DNA of 33,726 bases from Gnetum montanum. Taxonomy: Eukaryota; Streptophyta; Gnetopsida; Gnetales; Gnetaceae. The notes under the pieces were generated by a model that saw nothing but the letters and a program-made list of their open reading frames with translations, was not told the DNA's origin and made no database searches. Below are positions 21,395 through 31,497 of this stretch, piece by piece. Within the stretch, counting starts at the first letter, position 1; each line of letters opens with the position of its first letter. The stretch lies in assembly GCA_015680685.1 (NCBI GenBank), contig MNCI01029721.1, positions 50,186 through 83,911 of the forward strand, read 5' to 3'. The position numbers and the translations under genes were made by a program.

Positions 21395-22180
21395 AAATAG
21401 ATATCTTAAGTACCTAATAACACACCTCCTTTTGGAGAATGGAAATAAATGTACTTCTATTTTTACCAAGACTTTTTATTTTATTAAGAAAATTTTATTT
21501 TTACTTCTAATAAAGTTTTTCCTTACAAAATATTGCATAAATATAATAATATATATTTTTTTAGACATGCACACATCTTATTTGCATTTTTGATACACAT
21601 TTTTATATATTAAGTCCCAAAGTACAAGGGACACATGATGAATCTCTATTGCTAGCACCATAAATTAAAATTTTAGTCTTTATCAATATTGACTTTCATA
21701 CCAAAATGATTGTAGTAGTTATAGAGGATTTAAAAGATGTAATTTAATCTTAAAGATAATTTTGTAAAAAAAGCCATATCATTAATAACAAAAAGGAAAG
21801 AAAACTCGAAAGTAATCCATTAGCTATCTAGAGCGTCTTAGATGTAATAAAACTTCAGTTTCAATCATCACTTTTTAATTTTATTTTATAAATGTGAATC
21901 ATCCTCGATTCTTCTTTTACCATGTTAATGGAAGAAAGACATCAACTCATCAAGACTTGGAACAAGGGCATTAAGACAATTCATCACTGATTTATTCCTA
22001 TACTATATAGGCCATTGTAGTGTCAACTACATGAACTCTCGAAATAATGGCATTAAGACAATTCATCATTGATGAAGCCTTATACGATATAGGCTATTGC
22101 AGATCAACAACATGAACTCTAATGGCCCTTTTGAAGAATCTAATGGACCCTATGATTTATTTATTTATTTTTGTAATGAA
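21395..22180. other. A+T-rich spacer with no recognised gene
   Basis: I found no continuation of the BAHD fragment. The only structure is the 82-bp tandem duplication at 21967-22120. The open frame at 21291-21593 is out of frame with the BAHD fragment and is hydrophobic low-complexity sequence. Confidence 0.6.
21967..22120 (+). repeat. 82-bp tandem duplication
   Basis: GGCATTAAGACAATTCATCA starts at 21967 and again at 22049. Both units continue with a GATATAGGC-like block and CATGAACTCT. Confidence 0.85.
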
Positions 22181-22185
22181 TATAC
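22181..22185 (+). other. Target-site duplication, left (TATAC)
   Basis: TATAC immediately precedes the 5' LTR at 22186 and is repeated at 23596-23600 immediately after the 3' LTR. Five base pairs is the copia length. Confidence 0.65.
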
Positions 22186-22289
22186 TATTGGAGAATGATT
22201 CAAACTAGACAGCTGTATTAATAGCTTCTTGACTTGGTCATTTGCAGTATGTTAGTTCCTTGATTTTTTGTTTCTCTATTTTTCTATTC
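22186..22289 (+). repeat. 5' LTR fragment of the copia element
   Basis: It begins TATTGGAGAATGATTCAAAC against TGTTGGAGAATGATTCAAAC in the 3' LTR, so the terminal TG is mutated to TA. It stays aligned through TATTAATAGCTTCTTGACTT and on to TTTTCTATTC at 22289, where similarity to the 3' LTR stops abruptly and RT codons begin. Confidence 0.85.
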
Positions 22290-23310
22290 CAATATTTATT
22301 TCAAGAAACAAGGTAAAAATGATCTTATGATTATTTGCCTCTATGTGGATGATATGATATACATGGGTTCTTCTTCTTCACTCATTAAAGAATTCAAAGT
22401 TTGCATGAATAAAAAGTTTGAAATGTTAGAGTTAGGTGTGCTACACTCCTTTCTTGACCTTGAAGTGAAGCAAGTTAATAATGGAATCTTTCTGTCACAA
22501 AGAAAATATGATACTAATTTGCTTAAATGATTTAACATGTTGAATTGCAAAATTATAGTAACACCTATGAACTTGAATAAGAAGTTGTAGGTTAATGATG
22601 GTACTGAACAAGAAAATGTAAGGAATTTCAGAAACTTAGTAGGAGGCTTAATCTATTTGACTCATACGAGACCTAACATAACTTTCTTATTTGGAGTTAT
22701 TTCAAGATTCATGAAATCTCATACAAAGCATCATCTTGGAGCAGAAAAGAAAGTGTTACAATATATTGCAGGAATAATTGATTTTGGACTATGGTATGGT
22801 CACGTTTCAAAGTTCAAACTATCTGGATACACTGACAATGATTGGGTTGGAAGTTTGGAAGATAGAAGGAGCACTTTGGGTTATATTTTTAATCTTGGTT
22901 CACTTGCCATATGTTGGAGTTCAAATAAGTAAGCCATAAATACCCTATCTTCATCTGAAGTTGAATATGTAGCTGCAACCTCATTAGCATGTCAAGCAAT
23001 CTAGTTAAGGAAAATTCTTATAAATCTCAATTAAGAGCAAGAGGAAGTAACTAAAATTTATCGCAGCAACAAAGCTACAATTGCAATGTCAAGAAATCTA
23101 GCCTACCATGGAAGAACTAAGAATATTGAAAATTGAGTTCATTTTATTTGAGATCTTGTGTCAAATGAATCGATTACCTTGAAGTATTGCAATACGAATG
23201 AGTAGGTGGTTGATACTCTCATGAAGTCCCTTCCTCAAGCCAAACAAATTTATTTCATGCTTAAACTTCATGTATGTAGTTTTGAACCAAGGGGGAGTGT
23301 TGGAGAATGA
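22290..23310 (+). pseudogene. Copia pol relic: reverse transcriptase (3' part) and RNase H
   Basis: One reading frame runs from the LTR junction to the polypurine tract with no indel but about eight stops. RT blocks: NIYFKKQGKNDLMIICLYVD at the start, YVDDMIYMGSS (catalytic YVDD at about 22348), LHSFLDLEVKQ, then GLIYLTHTRPNI. RNase H blocks: LSGYTDNDWVGS (first catalytic Asp), RRSTLGYIF, SSSEVEYVAA (catalytic Glu) and the end ...MLKLHVCSFEPRGSV, which runs into the polypurine tract. Stops fall where the family has AIWLR (TGG to TAG), the R of a ..VRYHFIRD-like motif (CGA to TGA, twice) and NEQV (CAG to TAG), so decay is by transition. It is inactive. Confidence 0.92.
23289..23297 (+). other. 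Copia polypurine tract
   Basis: AAGGGGGAG directly precedes the 3' LTR start TGTTGG at 23298, the typical plant copia arrangement. It primes plus-strand DNA synthesis. Confidence 0.85.
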
Positions 23311-23595
23311 TTCAAACTTAACAGTAGTATTAATAGCTTCTTGACTTGGTCATTTGTAGTTTTTTAGTTTTCTTGATTTTTTGTTGCTTTGTTTTTCTAT
23401 TCTGAGATCATGGATAAGATAGTGCCAAGATTTTCTGTAATTCAATTGCATTGTAAAGCCTATATAAAAGATAGTTTAATATTGAATAATGTGTGGCACC
23501 TAAGCAATAAAAACAAAGCATTAGCTTCATGTAATCTTCTCTCTTTTATTTTGGATTATCTTCTCCTTTGTCCCTCAATTTATGCCTTCCCATCA
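23298..23595 (+). repeat. 3' LTR of the copia element
   Basis: It begins TGTTGGAGAATG right after the polypurine tract and ends ...CCCATCA followed by the TATAC duplication, giving 298 bp with TG..CA ends. It contains a TATA box TATATAAAAG (23461-23470) and AATAAAA (about 23507). The plus-strand open frame 23389-23760 runs through it and out the far end and is not a gene. Confidence 0.75.
23461..23470 (+). promoter_or_regulatory. TATA box of the copia LTR
   Basis: TATATAAAAG sits about 163 bp into the LTR, in the position and orientation of a retrotransposon promoter, followed about 45 bp later by an AATAAAA signal. Confidence 0.55.
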
Positions 23596-23600
23596 TATAC
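23596..23600 (+). other. Target-site duplication, right (TATAC)
   Basis: Matches 22181-22185 exactly and abuts the CA end of the 3' LTR. Confidence 0.65.
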
Positions 23601-25109
23601 TCTCTATGTAATAGAGCTTTTTTATTTTTTATTTCACAAACATAATAAAATATTAAATTTTTGTTTCCATTTTACTCTTAAAAAATTTTGCATGAACTCT
23701 GATAATTCTGATAGAATAACGATTCTTGCAATTTTGAATCCTTTGAAACATAGTCAATAATTCAAGATGTTTGTAACTTGACCAGCAGGTCCCAGCGCAC
23801 ATGCACATGGGGCTACTACTACAAGAAGGAAGCAAAGAAACAGAGCTTCATCTACTATCAATCATCTTTAAAATATCTCAATGCCAAGGGCAAGAAGTAG
23901 TACAGGTGTGACTGGTCAAGCCTTGAACTGAGATCTACTAAAAAAGCTAGAGCTAGTGGCAACCGACACCACTCTGTGTGTTGTTCAAGATGACGAGAAA
24001 CAACTTACCTTTAGTAGCAATTAGGAACTTTGAAAATATAGCATGGAAGACCTTTTGAACTATGTTGTAAATTAAATAATTAACCTACTTTATACAATGT
24101 CCATCCAAAGAAAATGAGGGTACTTGTAACCATTGGAGGACGAGTTTGGATATTGTCATGTTTAACCATTTAGCATGAGATACATGGTGTCAATAAACTT
24201 GTTGTCAATAAACTTATTTAAGGTGTGAGATTATGGGATATAATTTTGAATAAACTTGTTTAAGCTGTAAGATTATGGGATCTAATTTTGAGAAGTAATG
24301 CTAGATCCAAATTTGGAAAGTGTCTTTCACATAGATTAGTTTATTACTGTGCACTAGCTTTTTGCAGTAAACAGGATAATGGGATGTTTTCCCTTTGAAT
24401 GCTAAATAGAATTTTCTTTGTTAGCAGAGGTGTAGGAGCATGTTCTTCACCACATGGGCGAAGCCTAAATGCTTATTGGGTTCTATCAAAATTATTGTTT
24501 AAGATATGGAAACTTTGGGTTAGTAGGAGAACCTTTATCTATACAGCAGGGAAAGGTAGATATGATAGTTATATTCTAAACATAAGAGTTATCTAGATAC
24601 CTATGGATCACCAAGACCAACTTTTCTCTACTCTTCAGGTAAGTATCATAGTAAGCCCCAAGATAGATGACCATATAGCCTAAAAATATCTTGGCATGGT
24701 TCCACTACCTTTTGGGAGGTATCCTACAAGAATGTCTATATATCAAAACAATTTTTCTTTTTTACAAAAATAAATAATTTGCTTTTCAAAACTACCCTTC
24801 TCTCTATTTATGACACTAAGGTCAAGGGCTAGCTCTAGTTTTTCTGTTACAGCCATAGTTTTTTAATATCGCTATACATCATTGGTTAAACTATAAATGA
24901 TAATTGGTGGAATTATAATTTTTGCTGACGTAAATTGAGTCAATACAATATTTTCTAAAAAATTTAATTTTGATTCTTAAAAGCCCTTGGTTGTGGTAAG
25001 AATTCCTTTTTATTGATGTGGCATCTTTAGGCACAAAAGAACTCTTCTTAATTTGTAATTATAAGTGATTAGTATTAGAACCATGCATTACAAACATCCT
25101 TTTCAGGTT
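23601..25109. other. Spacer with no recognised gene
   Basis: No family resemblance is seen in either strand. It includes a 42-bp tandem duplication at 24207-24290 and a moderately open plus frame at 24399-24596 (GVGACSSPHGRSLNAYW), which I do not recognise. Confidence 0.5.
24207..24290 (+). repeat. 42-bp tandem duplication
   Basis: AATAAACTT.TTTAAG is followed by GAGATTATGGGATATAATTTTG in unit 1 (24207-24248) and by AAGATTATGGGATCTAATTTTG in unit 2 (24249-24290). Confidence 0.85.
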
Positions 25110-25790
25110 ACTTGGTGTCTAATTTTCTCCTTGGCAATTTGTTGCCCTTTAAAAATTTCAAAGTTGTAATCTTAAACCTTCACAATGCATCTCCTAGTCA
25201 TCACCACATTGCCACCACTATAGAGGCATGAAAGACCATACTAATGTTTGTTGATGCCAACATTGCCTATGCTAGGCATAAGGCCATGATCAATGAACAT
25301 GTCGACCATTATAGTTGCATAGTAGTCAAAATGCATAGATCTAATTCATAGGAATTCAACAAATATTTTTTATTTACCTGTAATATCTTACAAGCATACC
25401 AGAAAATTCTTTGTTGGCACATTTACACCATTTAATGAAGTAGTGGTGGTCATTGCTAAGGAACATTTTGATCATAGTTTTATTCAAAAAATTAAAGAAG
25501 TGAAGGAGGGTTAACTAGACACCATTGGCAACTTACAAAATCTAAGAGATGTAGAGATTGAGGATTTTATTCTTTTCAAAGAATTTCCCTCTTGGCTAGG
25601 GAATATTTCTAGTTTAAAATATTTAAAAATAAATAATTGCTAGATGATGTAGGTCATCCACATGCAAAGATTTTCGGATCTAGGAACACCTGAAAGAGCA
25701 TTGGTGGGTTTTCACATCTTGTCAATCTTTAGGACATTACAATTAAAGGGTGTTTGCCCTATGAGTCATAGTTACAATGATGGTATTTTT
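25110..25790 (+). pseudogene. Possible NLR-type leucine-rich-repeat relic, interrupted by an LTR end
   Basis: Plant NLR proteins are intracellular immune receptors whose C-terminus is a leucine-rich repeat. The clearest piece is 25514-25760: IGNLQNLRDVEIEDF, then KEFPSWLGNISSLKYLKINN, two stops, and later LSIFRTLQLKGVCP. These follow the L..L..L.I spacing and the 'FPSWLGN(I/M)SSLK' phrase common in such repeats. A weaker piece at about 25150-25240 (FKNFKVVILNLHNAS) could be an earlier repeat. Between them lies an LTR-like terminus. No P-loop, GLPL or MHD motif is visible. It is at best a small broken fragment, and another leucine-rich protein is possible. Confidence 0.4.
25249..25314 (+). repeat. 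LTR-like terminus matching the 3' LTR start at 31498
   Basis: TGTTGATGCCAACAT begins here and, 6.25 kb downstream, at 31498 just after a polypurine tract. About 66 bp match with roughly seven differences, most of them C/T or G/A. Similarity ends near 25314. It is either the truncated 5' LTR of the gypsy element that follows or an independent LTR fragment of the same family. Confidence 0.6.
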
Positions 25791-27826
25791 TTTCTTTGGC
25801 TGATGATCAGTTTCAAAGTAAAAAGGCCAATGAATGCCTAGATGATGAGGCATATTACCAAGATGGTTTTTACCATATTAAAGTAGAGATTAGAAGTTTT
25901 ACAATTTACAATGAGGATCTTATAAGCCTTATTATTAATGACAAAACAAGTAATTCCGATGGAACCTACATGGTTTGGTCTGTCTTGGATCAATTTGGGA
26001 GCCATGCTCTTTTATCTCTAAATGTGATTAAATTACAAAATGATTAAAGGGTTTCTACAATTCTACATAATGTGCATTGTGGCCACAATACATCATACTC
26101 CGGATTGGCACAATGTGTTGCACATGTATTTTATTGAATTCTTCTGAGCTCTAAATTGATGTTAGAAACTACAACGACATTTATAATTTGGTTGTAATTT
26201 CTGGCCCATGGATGAAGAGTAAACCTAGGAATGTTCGACAAGACTCATCCTTTTAAGAAGTTTCCTATTCTGAGATTGTATCAAGGGTTTACAATGGATG
26301 TAGGAATCTAGATCCTCTTGTAACAGAAATTAAAAGATATTTGAGTGGTTGTACTTTTGCTACTGCATAAGCAACAACCATGATGTTGTAACTAACAAAC
26401 AAGAATAACCAACAAAATCAGTGGAACAATGAACATGCCGATAGCAAAAATGCAACAACGAAGGGCAGAACTTGATTATGTTCAAAGCTTAAGCTTGAAA
26501 TGATGATTCCATTGGAGGAGCAGAATGAGTTGAAGGAGAAGGAGGTGGCGGATGTGGTAGAAATTACTAGCAGATAGCAGCAACTGATGTAAGATGTGGT
26601 TGTAACTGCTCAACATTTGGAGATGTGGGGGAAGTTACGATAGAAAGTGGTAGGTGTTTCGGGAGTGCCAGTAACTTCAACAGTGGTGGGTAGCTATAAA
26701 ACTATTTACGACTAGCTACAAAGAAAATAATCATGAGATCCTGGGGTTCTTCAAGGCTCTAAAATCCATTAGATCTTGGTGCTAGCCAAAAAACCAATGG
26801 ACGATGATATCCTTTTCCATTGTGGCAGCACTTCCTACTTCAAAACTAGCAAAAGGTGGTTTCCCTGGGGAGCATGGGAACATGCGTGTGTAGGAACCAC
26901 ATAGCTTCAATCCTAAATGGTGCAGGAACATGTGTGTGTAGGAATTACATGGCTTTAGTCTTGAATGTTGCATTTGTGCTATAGACGATACATGAGAGGC
27001 CGCAACCAGTGATCAGTAGTGACAAACATGCCACATAGATGGCTTTGTGTCACCAATAGTAGATGTGTTTTTCACTACAGGGGTAGTAGTGGCTTTTGAC
27101 TATAGTGAAGGACATGTGACTACAGAAAGTGGTGGTGTTGAGGTTTAGCCTCTCCTCTCTCTCGACAGCAATGGTGACAACGGGACCTGATAGCCTCCCC
27201 TCTCAGTGACAATGGCAGGTGAAATTCTCTCTCTTTCCTATCCATGTGGTAGGACCTAACAACCTCCTCTCCCTAATGTAACGACTATAGAGAGAACAAG
27301 CATAGGATTTTCATGGAGCACAAGGTTAAGTTCTCTCTCTCCAGCAGCTTCTCTATTTGTTTTTCTACCCCAATGATAGACTACACAAGCAGTCTCCTCT
27401 ATTTTCTCCAACATGTGATGACATTCAGAAACTGCAACAATTGATGTCTCCCAATAGTAAGGTTTTCTTTTCTATCCCAGTAATGTAGCATGAAATTAGA
27501 TGGTGCATGGATTTGCTCCCACTCTAGCAAGTGACATGACAGAAGTATGTGGTAATGTAGAGTAGACATTAGTGACATCCCCCTCTTTCCCTATTTAGGC
27601 AATGATCAATTTTTTTTTGCCTAGTCATGGGTACCATTGGAAGCGACATACCAGCAATGCTAGCGGGACTAGTGAAATTTTATTTATTAGAGTTACTTGT
27701 TGTATTATTAAATTCAAAACAATCATTTAATTTAGGTGCTTGGTTTCAGTTTTATTTATTATTTTAAAATATGATATTGCCTTTTTCCAGGTAAGACTAT
27801 TCTCAAGTTTTCATACCCATATGAAA
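25791..27826. other. Unassigned segment with one TTG-opened frame and short repeats
   Basis: An open frame covers 25796-26047 (DDEAYYQDGFYHIKVEIR) but has no ATG near its start and no recognised family. It may be degraded coding sequence linked to the preceding relic. From about 26500 to 27650 the base composition is less A+T-rich, with many GTGGTAG, GGTGACAA and CTCTCTC motifs and a 48-bp tandem duplication. I cannot assign a function. Confidence 0.4.
26877..26972 (+). repeat. 48-bp tandem duplication
   Basis: GGAACATG(C/T)GTGTGTAGGAA starts at 26877 and 26925, and both units end in a ...AAT.(G)TGCA motif. The minus-strand open frame 26782-26973, with its repeated MFLHH/MFPCS pattern, is produced by this duplication. 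Confidence 0.9.
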
Positions 27827-27838
27827 GGCGCCGTAACC
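27827..27838 (+). other. Primer-binding-site-like sequence of the downstream gypsy element
   Basis: GGCGCCGTAACC stands out as a GC-rich word in A+T-rich DNA and resembles the GGCGCCGTTGCC core of Athila/Tat-type primer-binding sites. It lies about 950 bp upstream of the first gag-pol sequence. No LTR end is proven next to it, so this is tentative. Confidence 0.3.
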
Positions 27839-28780
27839 AATAGTCTTCTTAAATGAGTTTTATTTTTCTCAAGTGTTTGTGCGAGCAAAATTTATGCATC
27901 AACACATTTTTAGCTTTAGGAGAAGGACAATCTTTCTAGCCTTTTGTTTTTCCATATTAGTTTTTCTTATTATTTTTCTTGTACCTATTTTGTTTCCGAT
28001 CCTGTTCCAAAACGTGTTGATTTTTCTTTTTTGCTAAAATCTATGTTTTCAGCCATGGTGTTAAAAAATATTTTTTAAAAATTTTCAAGCCCTTTTATTT
28101 TTTGATCTCAAAAGCTTATCATCTGAAAATTTTTGAGTCTCGTCACCTATTTGTAATCCTTTTTTAAAACAACCTTCATCTTCTAGTCCCATTTTTAGAT
28201 TTGTGTTTTGGTGGTCCTTACTTGACTTTGGTAAGGTGGTTTTCTTTAATTATTCAATTTTAAAATTATTTTCCTAAAATTTTTAATTTTACTATTTTTC
28301 TTTTAAATTTTATAAGTATTGCAATTTCATATATATATTTTTCTTTAAATTTTTTTAAATAGCATATTTTAGTGTTTTTTCTTTGTTAAAAAAATTATTA
28401 TTGCAATATTTCTTTTCCTTTTTGTTAATTTTAATGCTTTATTTTAAAACTTATATTCTGTGATTTTTTATTTTATGAGCAAACTTACCTCTGCCCTTAA
28501 CCGACCAACAACCTATTACTTTACATTAAGGAAATTACGAACTTCATGTTTTCCAAATTTTATTCTTAGGAGAACTCAGACTAGGATGGTAGCCAATCAA
28601 CTCCCAACTTTACTAACTACCACGGTATCCCAAAATCACTTCAAAATATAATTTTTGTTTTTAATCCCACAAGCCCTACTAGCGATGTTTGCCAACATAT
28701 ATAACATTTTGAAACCTTACTAGGCATCCACAACATTGTTTAAAACAACATAGAATGTAGGGTATTTGTGACAATTTTTA
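27839..28780. other. T-rich leader region, gag not recognisable
   Basis: Long T and A runs occupy 27960-28450. If the primer site is real, gag should lie here, but I see no gag landmark. The plus frame 28460-28651 (KLTSALNRPTTYYFTLRKL) is unrecognised. Confidence 0.4.
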
Positions 28781-29518
28781 GAAGCAAAGCCACCCAATGC
28801 TTCACAAGAGCCAAACCCCCCTTCTCTACTTAGAAGAACTCCACCTAAACAAGAAGTCAAAGATGAACATAAGACTTACAACCTAATTGAGGATTTAAAG
28901 AAAATTAAAGCTAAAATTTCAATGTATTACCTTCTACAGTTTAATGAAATGAAAGATGTAATCCAAGAGGTAGTTCATAAATCGGAAACCAATAAAGGAA
29001 AATCCATAGTAATCGAAAGGCATGCTCACTTCGTAGAAGGTCCTAACATGCTATTAGTACAAAATGCAAAAAATTCCATGTCAAGCAAGTAAGAGTAGCC
29101 TCTTTTCCTAATAACTTTGATTATTTTAGGAAAGAACGCTTATAATTGTTTGATGGATTCTGTAGCAACCATTAATGTCATGCCACTTGAGTTATGTAAA
29201 GCCTTAAGAGAACAAATGCTACCACAAACGAAAACTGAAATACAACTTAATGGGTCTAATGTGCTTGTAGTAGGGTCATTAAAAGAAGCAAGAGTGAAAA
29301 TTAAACAATACCCTACATTTACATGTTACACAAATATCTTAGAAGTTCACATGTCACTCACTTATGGTGTGCTCTTATCTAGGACTTTTGGAGCAAACTT
29401 TGGAGGCTTTTTTAAGATAGATTTCTCAGAACTATTAATCCCTATGAAAGGAAAATCTAAATATATGGGCATACCTAGAGAATCCTCTTATAAGCAATTT
29501 TTAACAAATTTTGATTAG
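28781..29518 (+). pseudogene. Gypsy gag-pol linker and aspartic protease relic
   Basis: The retrotransposon protease cuts the gag-pol polyprotein. One frame holds a linker motif typical of plant gypsy polyproteins, YNLIEDLKKIKAKISMYYLL (about 28880-28940), followed by two stops six bases apart (TAA 29090, TAG 29096). The protease starts near 29100: ITLIILGKNAYNCLMDSVAT, INVMPLELCKALRE, a VVGSLKEARVKI strand and LTYGVLLSRTFGANFGG. The active-site triplet expected as D-S/T-G reads D-S-V, so even a repaired frame would lack the key glycine. The frame ends at 29516. It sits in order before the integrase end and the 3' LTR on the same strand. Confidence 0.85.
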
Positions 29519-30012
29519 CAAAATCAATCTTTGGAGAACCAAAACCCTAATCTTTACATTGGGGTTATTGAGGTTGAGCATGGCGAACATGTTACAAATG
29601 GCCATGTGAGTGAAACTACAAAATAAATCTTGTCTCTCATATAGATTCCCCCAACCCTATTAAACTTCAAAAGAAGGTGGAAAATTTGATAAAGACACCT
29701 TATGTTATCATTAACACAATGGATTTCTTCTAAATCACATGCCACCTTTAAGAAAGGACAAAGATACAAATGAGATCCCAACCATCAAAACATTAGAAGG
29801 TGTGCCAGATTTTGATGATGACATATCCATGGAACACTTTCCTAGAGAAGCTATGTTCGATGGTTTACAAAAACTTAGACCGAAGATTGAAACTCATATG
29901 AAAGAAGAACTTGATGAACTTATAAGATTTAAAATTACTCAGCTTATGAAACATTTAAATTTAGTGCCTACAAATTAAGTTTTGAACAAGCAAATGAACA
30001 AGAAAATTACAA
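29519..30012 (+). other. Deleted pol interval with an 80-codon open frame
   Basis: RT, RNase H and the integrase core should lie here but are absent. An ATG-started frame at 29739-29978 (MPPLRKDKDTNEIPTIKTLE, later HMKEELDELIRFKITQLMKH) is acidic and helical-looking. I do not recognise it; it may be a scrambled part of the polyprotein just before the integrase C-terminus. Confidence 0.45.
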
Positions 30013-30300
30013 TTAAGTTTTGATTTTTGTAATCTTAATAATCAACAAATTGTTAAATTATGGCTTGACAAGAAACATGGGAGTAAAGCCTTTAAGATAG
30101 AAGATCTAGTCTAGAGAAAGGATAGAGCATTTGGTCAAACTAGTATTTAAAGTAAGTTCTCTCCTATGTGGTCACATCCATTCCAAATTACAAATGTCAT
30201 TGGCCCTAATGTATACAAAATTTCTAATTGTAAGGACATAGGTTACATAGGAATTTTAATATATTTCATCTAAAGCATTTCTACTTAAGTGCCCCACGTG
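30013..30300 (+). pseudogene. Gypsy integrase C-terminal end relic
   Basis: The frame reads WLDKKHGSKAFKIEDLV, a TAG, then KFSPMWSHPFQITNVIGPNV, a pattern matching the 'F..GDLVL...KF.P.W.GPF.I..V.G...Y' end of plant gypsy integrases. After a frameshift, HLKHFYLS resembles the usual last motif (..LKRFY). Stops at about 30113 and 30150 and the frameshift make it inactive. Spacing to the protease is about 0.5 kb instead of the usual 3 kb, so the central pol has been lost. Confidence 0.75.
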
Positions 30301-31484
30301 GACACTTGGTAGATTCTTAGTTGCATGTTTTCTTCCCTTCCACCATGCATTTCATTTGTATATAGTTGTATTTGCATATTTTCTTTACATTTTCATCATC
30401 TCATTCTTAGCATATTAGTTTTGGTTTTTTTTATCATATGATTTTAATAATCACTATGATCATTTGAGTTACCAAGCATTGGGTCATCATAACATCATTT
30501 GAAAATAATGCTTTATATATACTAGTACTATTACATAAAATCTCCTTATACTATATATGTCAATAATGTTATGATTCTTCTAAGTTAATTTTAAGGTTTT
30601 AGTTTTATTAGTTATGTTGGATTATGGTGGACAAGATTTATGCTACTTATCATGTAATCATCATGATCATGTGAGTGTAGGATAAGTGACATTGAAGAAT
30701 GGTTAGGCACAATCACTAAGTGACCTTGGAAAACTCCATTTCCTTTCTCCTAAGCCCTAGCCCTTAAGTGTAATATTCCATGGCTATCTTGTGAACAATG
30801 AGGTGAAGTATGTTCATCTCCACTTGAAAACCCTTAGCCACCTAGGAAACCTACTATAATGCCATCAAATTATAATTAAAGACACAGACACAAGGGTTGA
30901 ACTACACCATTGGCAAAGTTCTGAAAAGACTATGTTCTTTGGCAGTGTAGCTAATTGGCTAGACTTATGTTGGAATTCCTACCTTAAGAATTAAGTACAC
31001 CATGAGCAAAGTTTCCTCAAGAAAAGAGAGAGAGAAAGAAAAAAAAGAATAAGGACCATGTTCATTGACAATGCAATAAGTTCTTGAGTGTGATGGGATG
31101 TGGTAGCAATCCTCACCCTAGCCTCCACATTAAGTTTAGTATAAGTCTCGTGCTCAAAGTAGTCCACATCCTTTTTACTTTTACCTTGTGAGAAGATTGG
31201 GAATGAGATCTTAATTTTATATTTTAATCATATATATATATACCTATGTAGTTAAAATAATAAATTATATATTTGAATTGTAATTAAATAAGATGGTGTC
31301 GTATGAGTCGTCCATGTCTAATTCTCTTTTGATTATACGGTTATTTTAATCATGTTTAGATTAATATAGTTTGCTTTAAAATTTTAATCTATCTGTGTTT
31401 TACAACATTTTTGATTCTTTATCTATTGCATTATTTTAAAATTTCTGTGGTTTTGTTATCCTTGCACTTGCATGCAATTAAAAG
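30301..31484. other. Spacer between gypsy integrase end and polypurine tract
   Basis: No ORF resembling an envelope-like or extra protein is visible. Notable are a purine run (GAGAGAGAAAGAAAAAAAAG, about 31025) and a short TA repeat (31230-31242). Confidence 0.5.
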
Positions 31485-31497
31485 TTTGGGGGCTAAG
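31485..31497 (+). other. Polypurine tract of the gypsy element
   Basis: TTTGGGGGCTAAG stands directly before TGTTGATGCC at 31498, the start of the sequence also present at 25249. The position and G run fit a polypurine tract. Confidence 0.65.

Larger units (their letters stand above)
22186..23595 (+). mobile_element. Ty1/copia internal-deletion derivative
   Basis: A 1.4-kb copia copy bounded by TATAC target duplications. Its order is a 5' LTR fragment (22186-22289), reverse transcriptase from the middle of the domain, RNase H, polypurine tract (23289-23297) and full 3' LTR (23298-23595). Missing are the rest of the 5' LTR, primer-binding site, gag, protease, integrase and the first part of RT. 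Because both outer ends and both target duplications are kept, the loss happened inside the element. It may have arisen by deletion after insertion or by template switching before it. Confidence 0.8.

Noticed and set aside
23389-23760. 123-codon plus-strand frame after the copia relic
   Set aside because: It starts inside the copia 3' LTR, crosses its TATA box and poly(A) region and runs past the target duplication, so a conserved gene is very unlikely.
26782-26973. Minus-strand frame with repeated MF..H/S motif
   Set aside because: The repetition is just the 48-bp tandem duplication read in frame.
29554-29781. Minus-strand frame opposite the gypsy remnant
   Set aside because: It is antisense to the gypsy element and overlaps the start of the plus-strand frame at 29739, with no recognisable motif.
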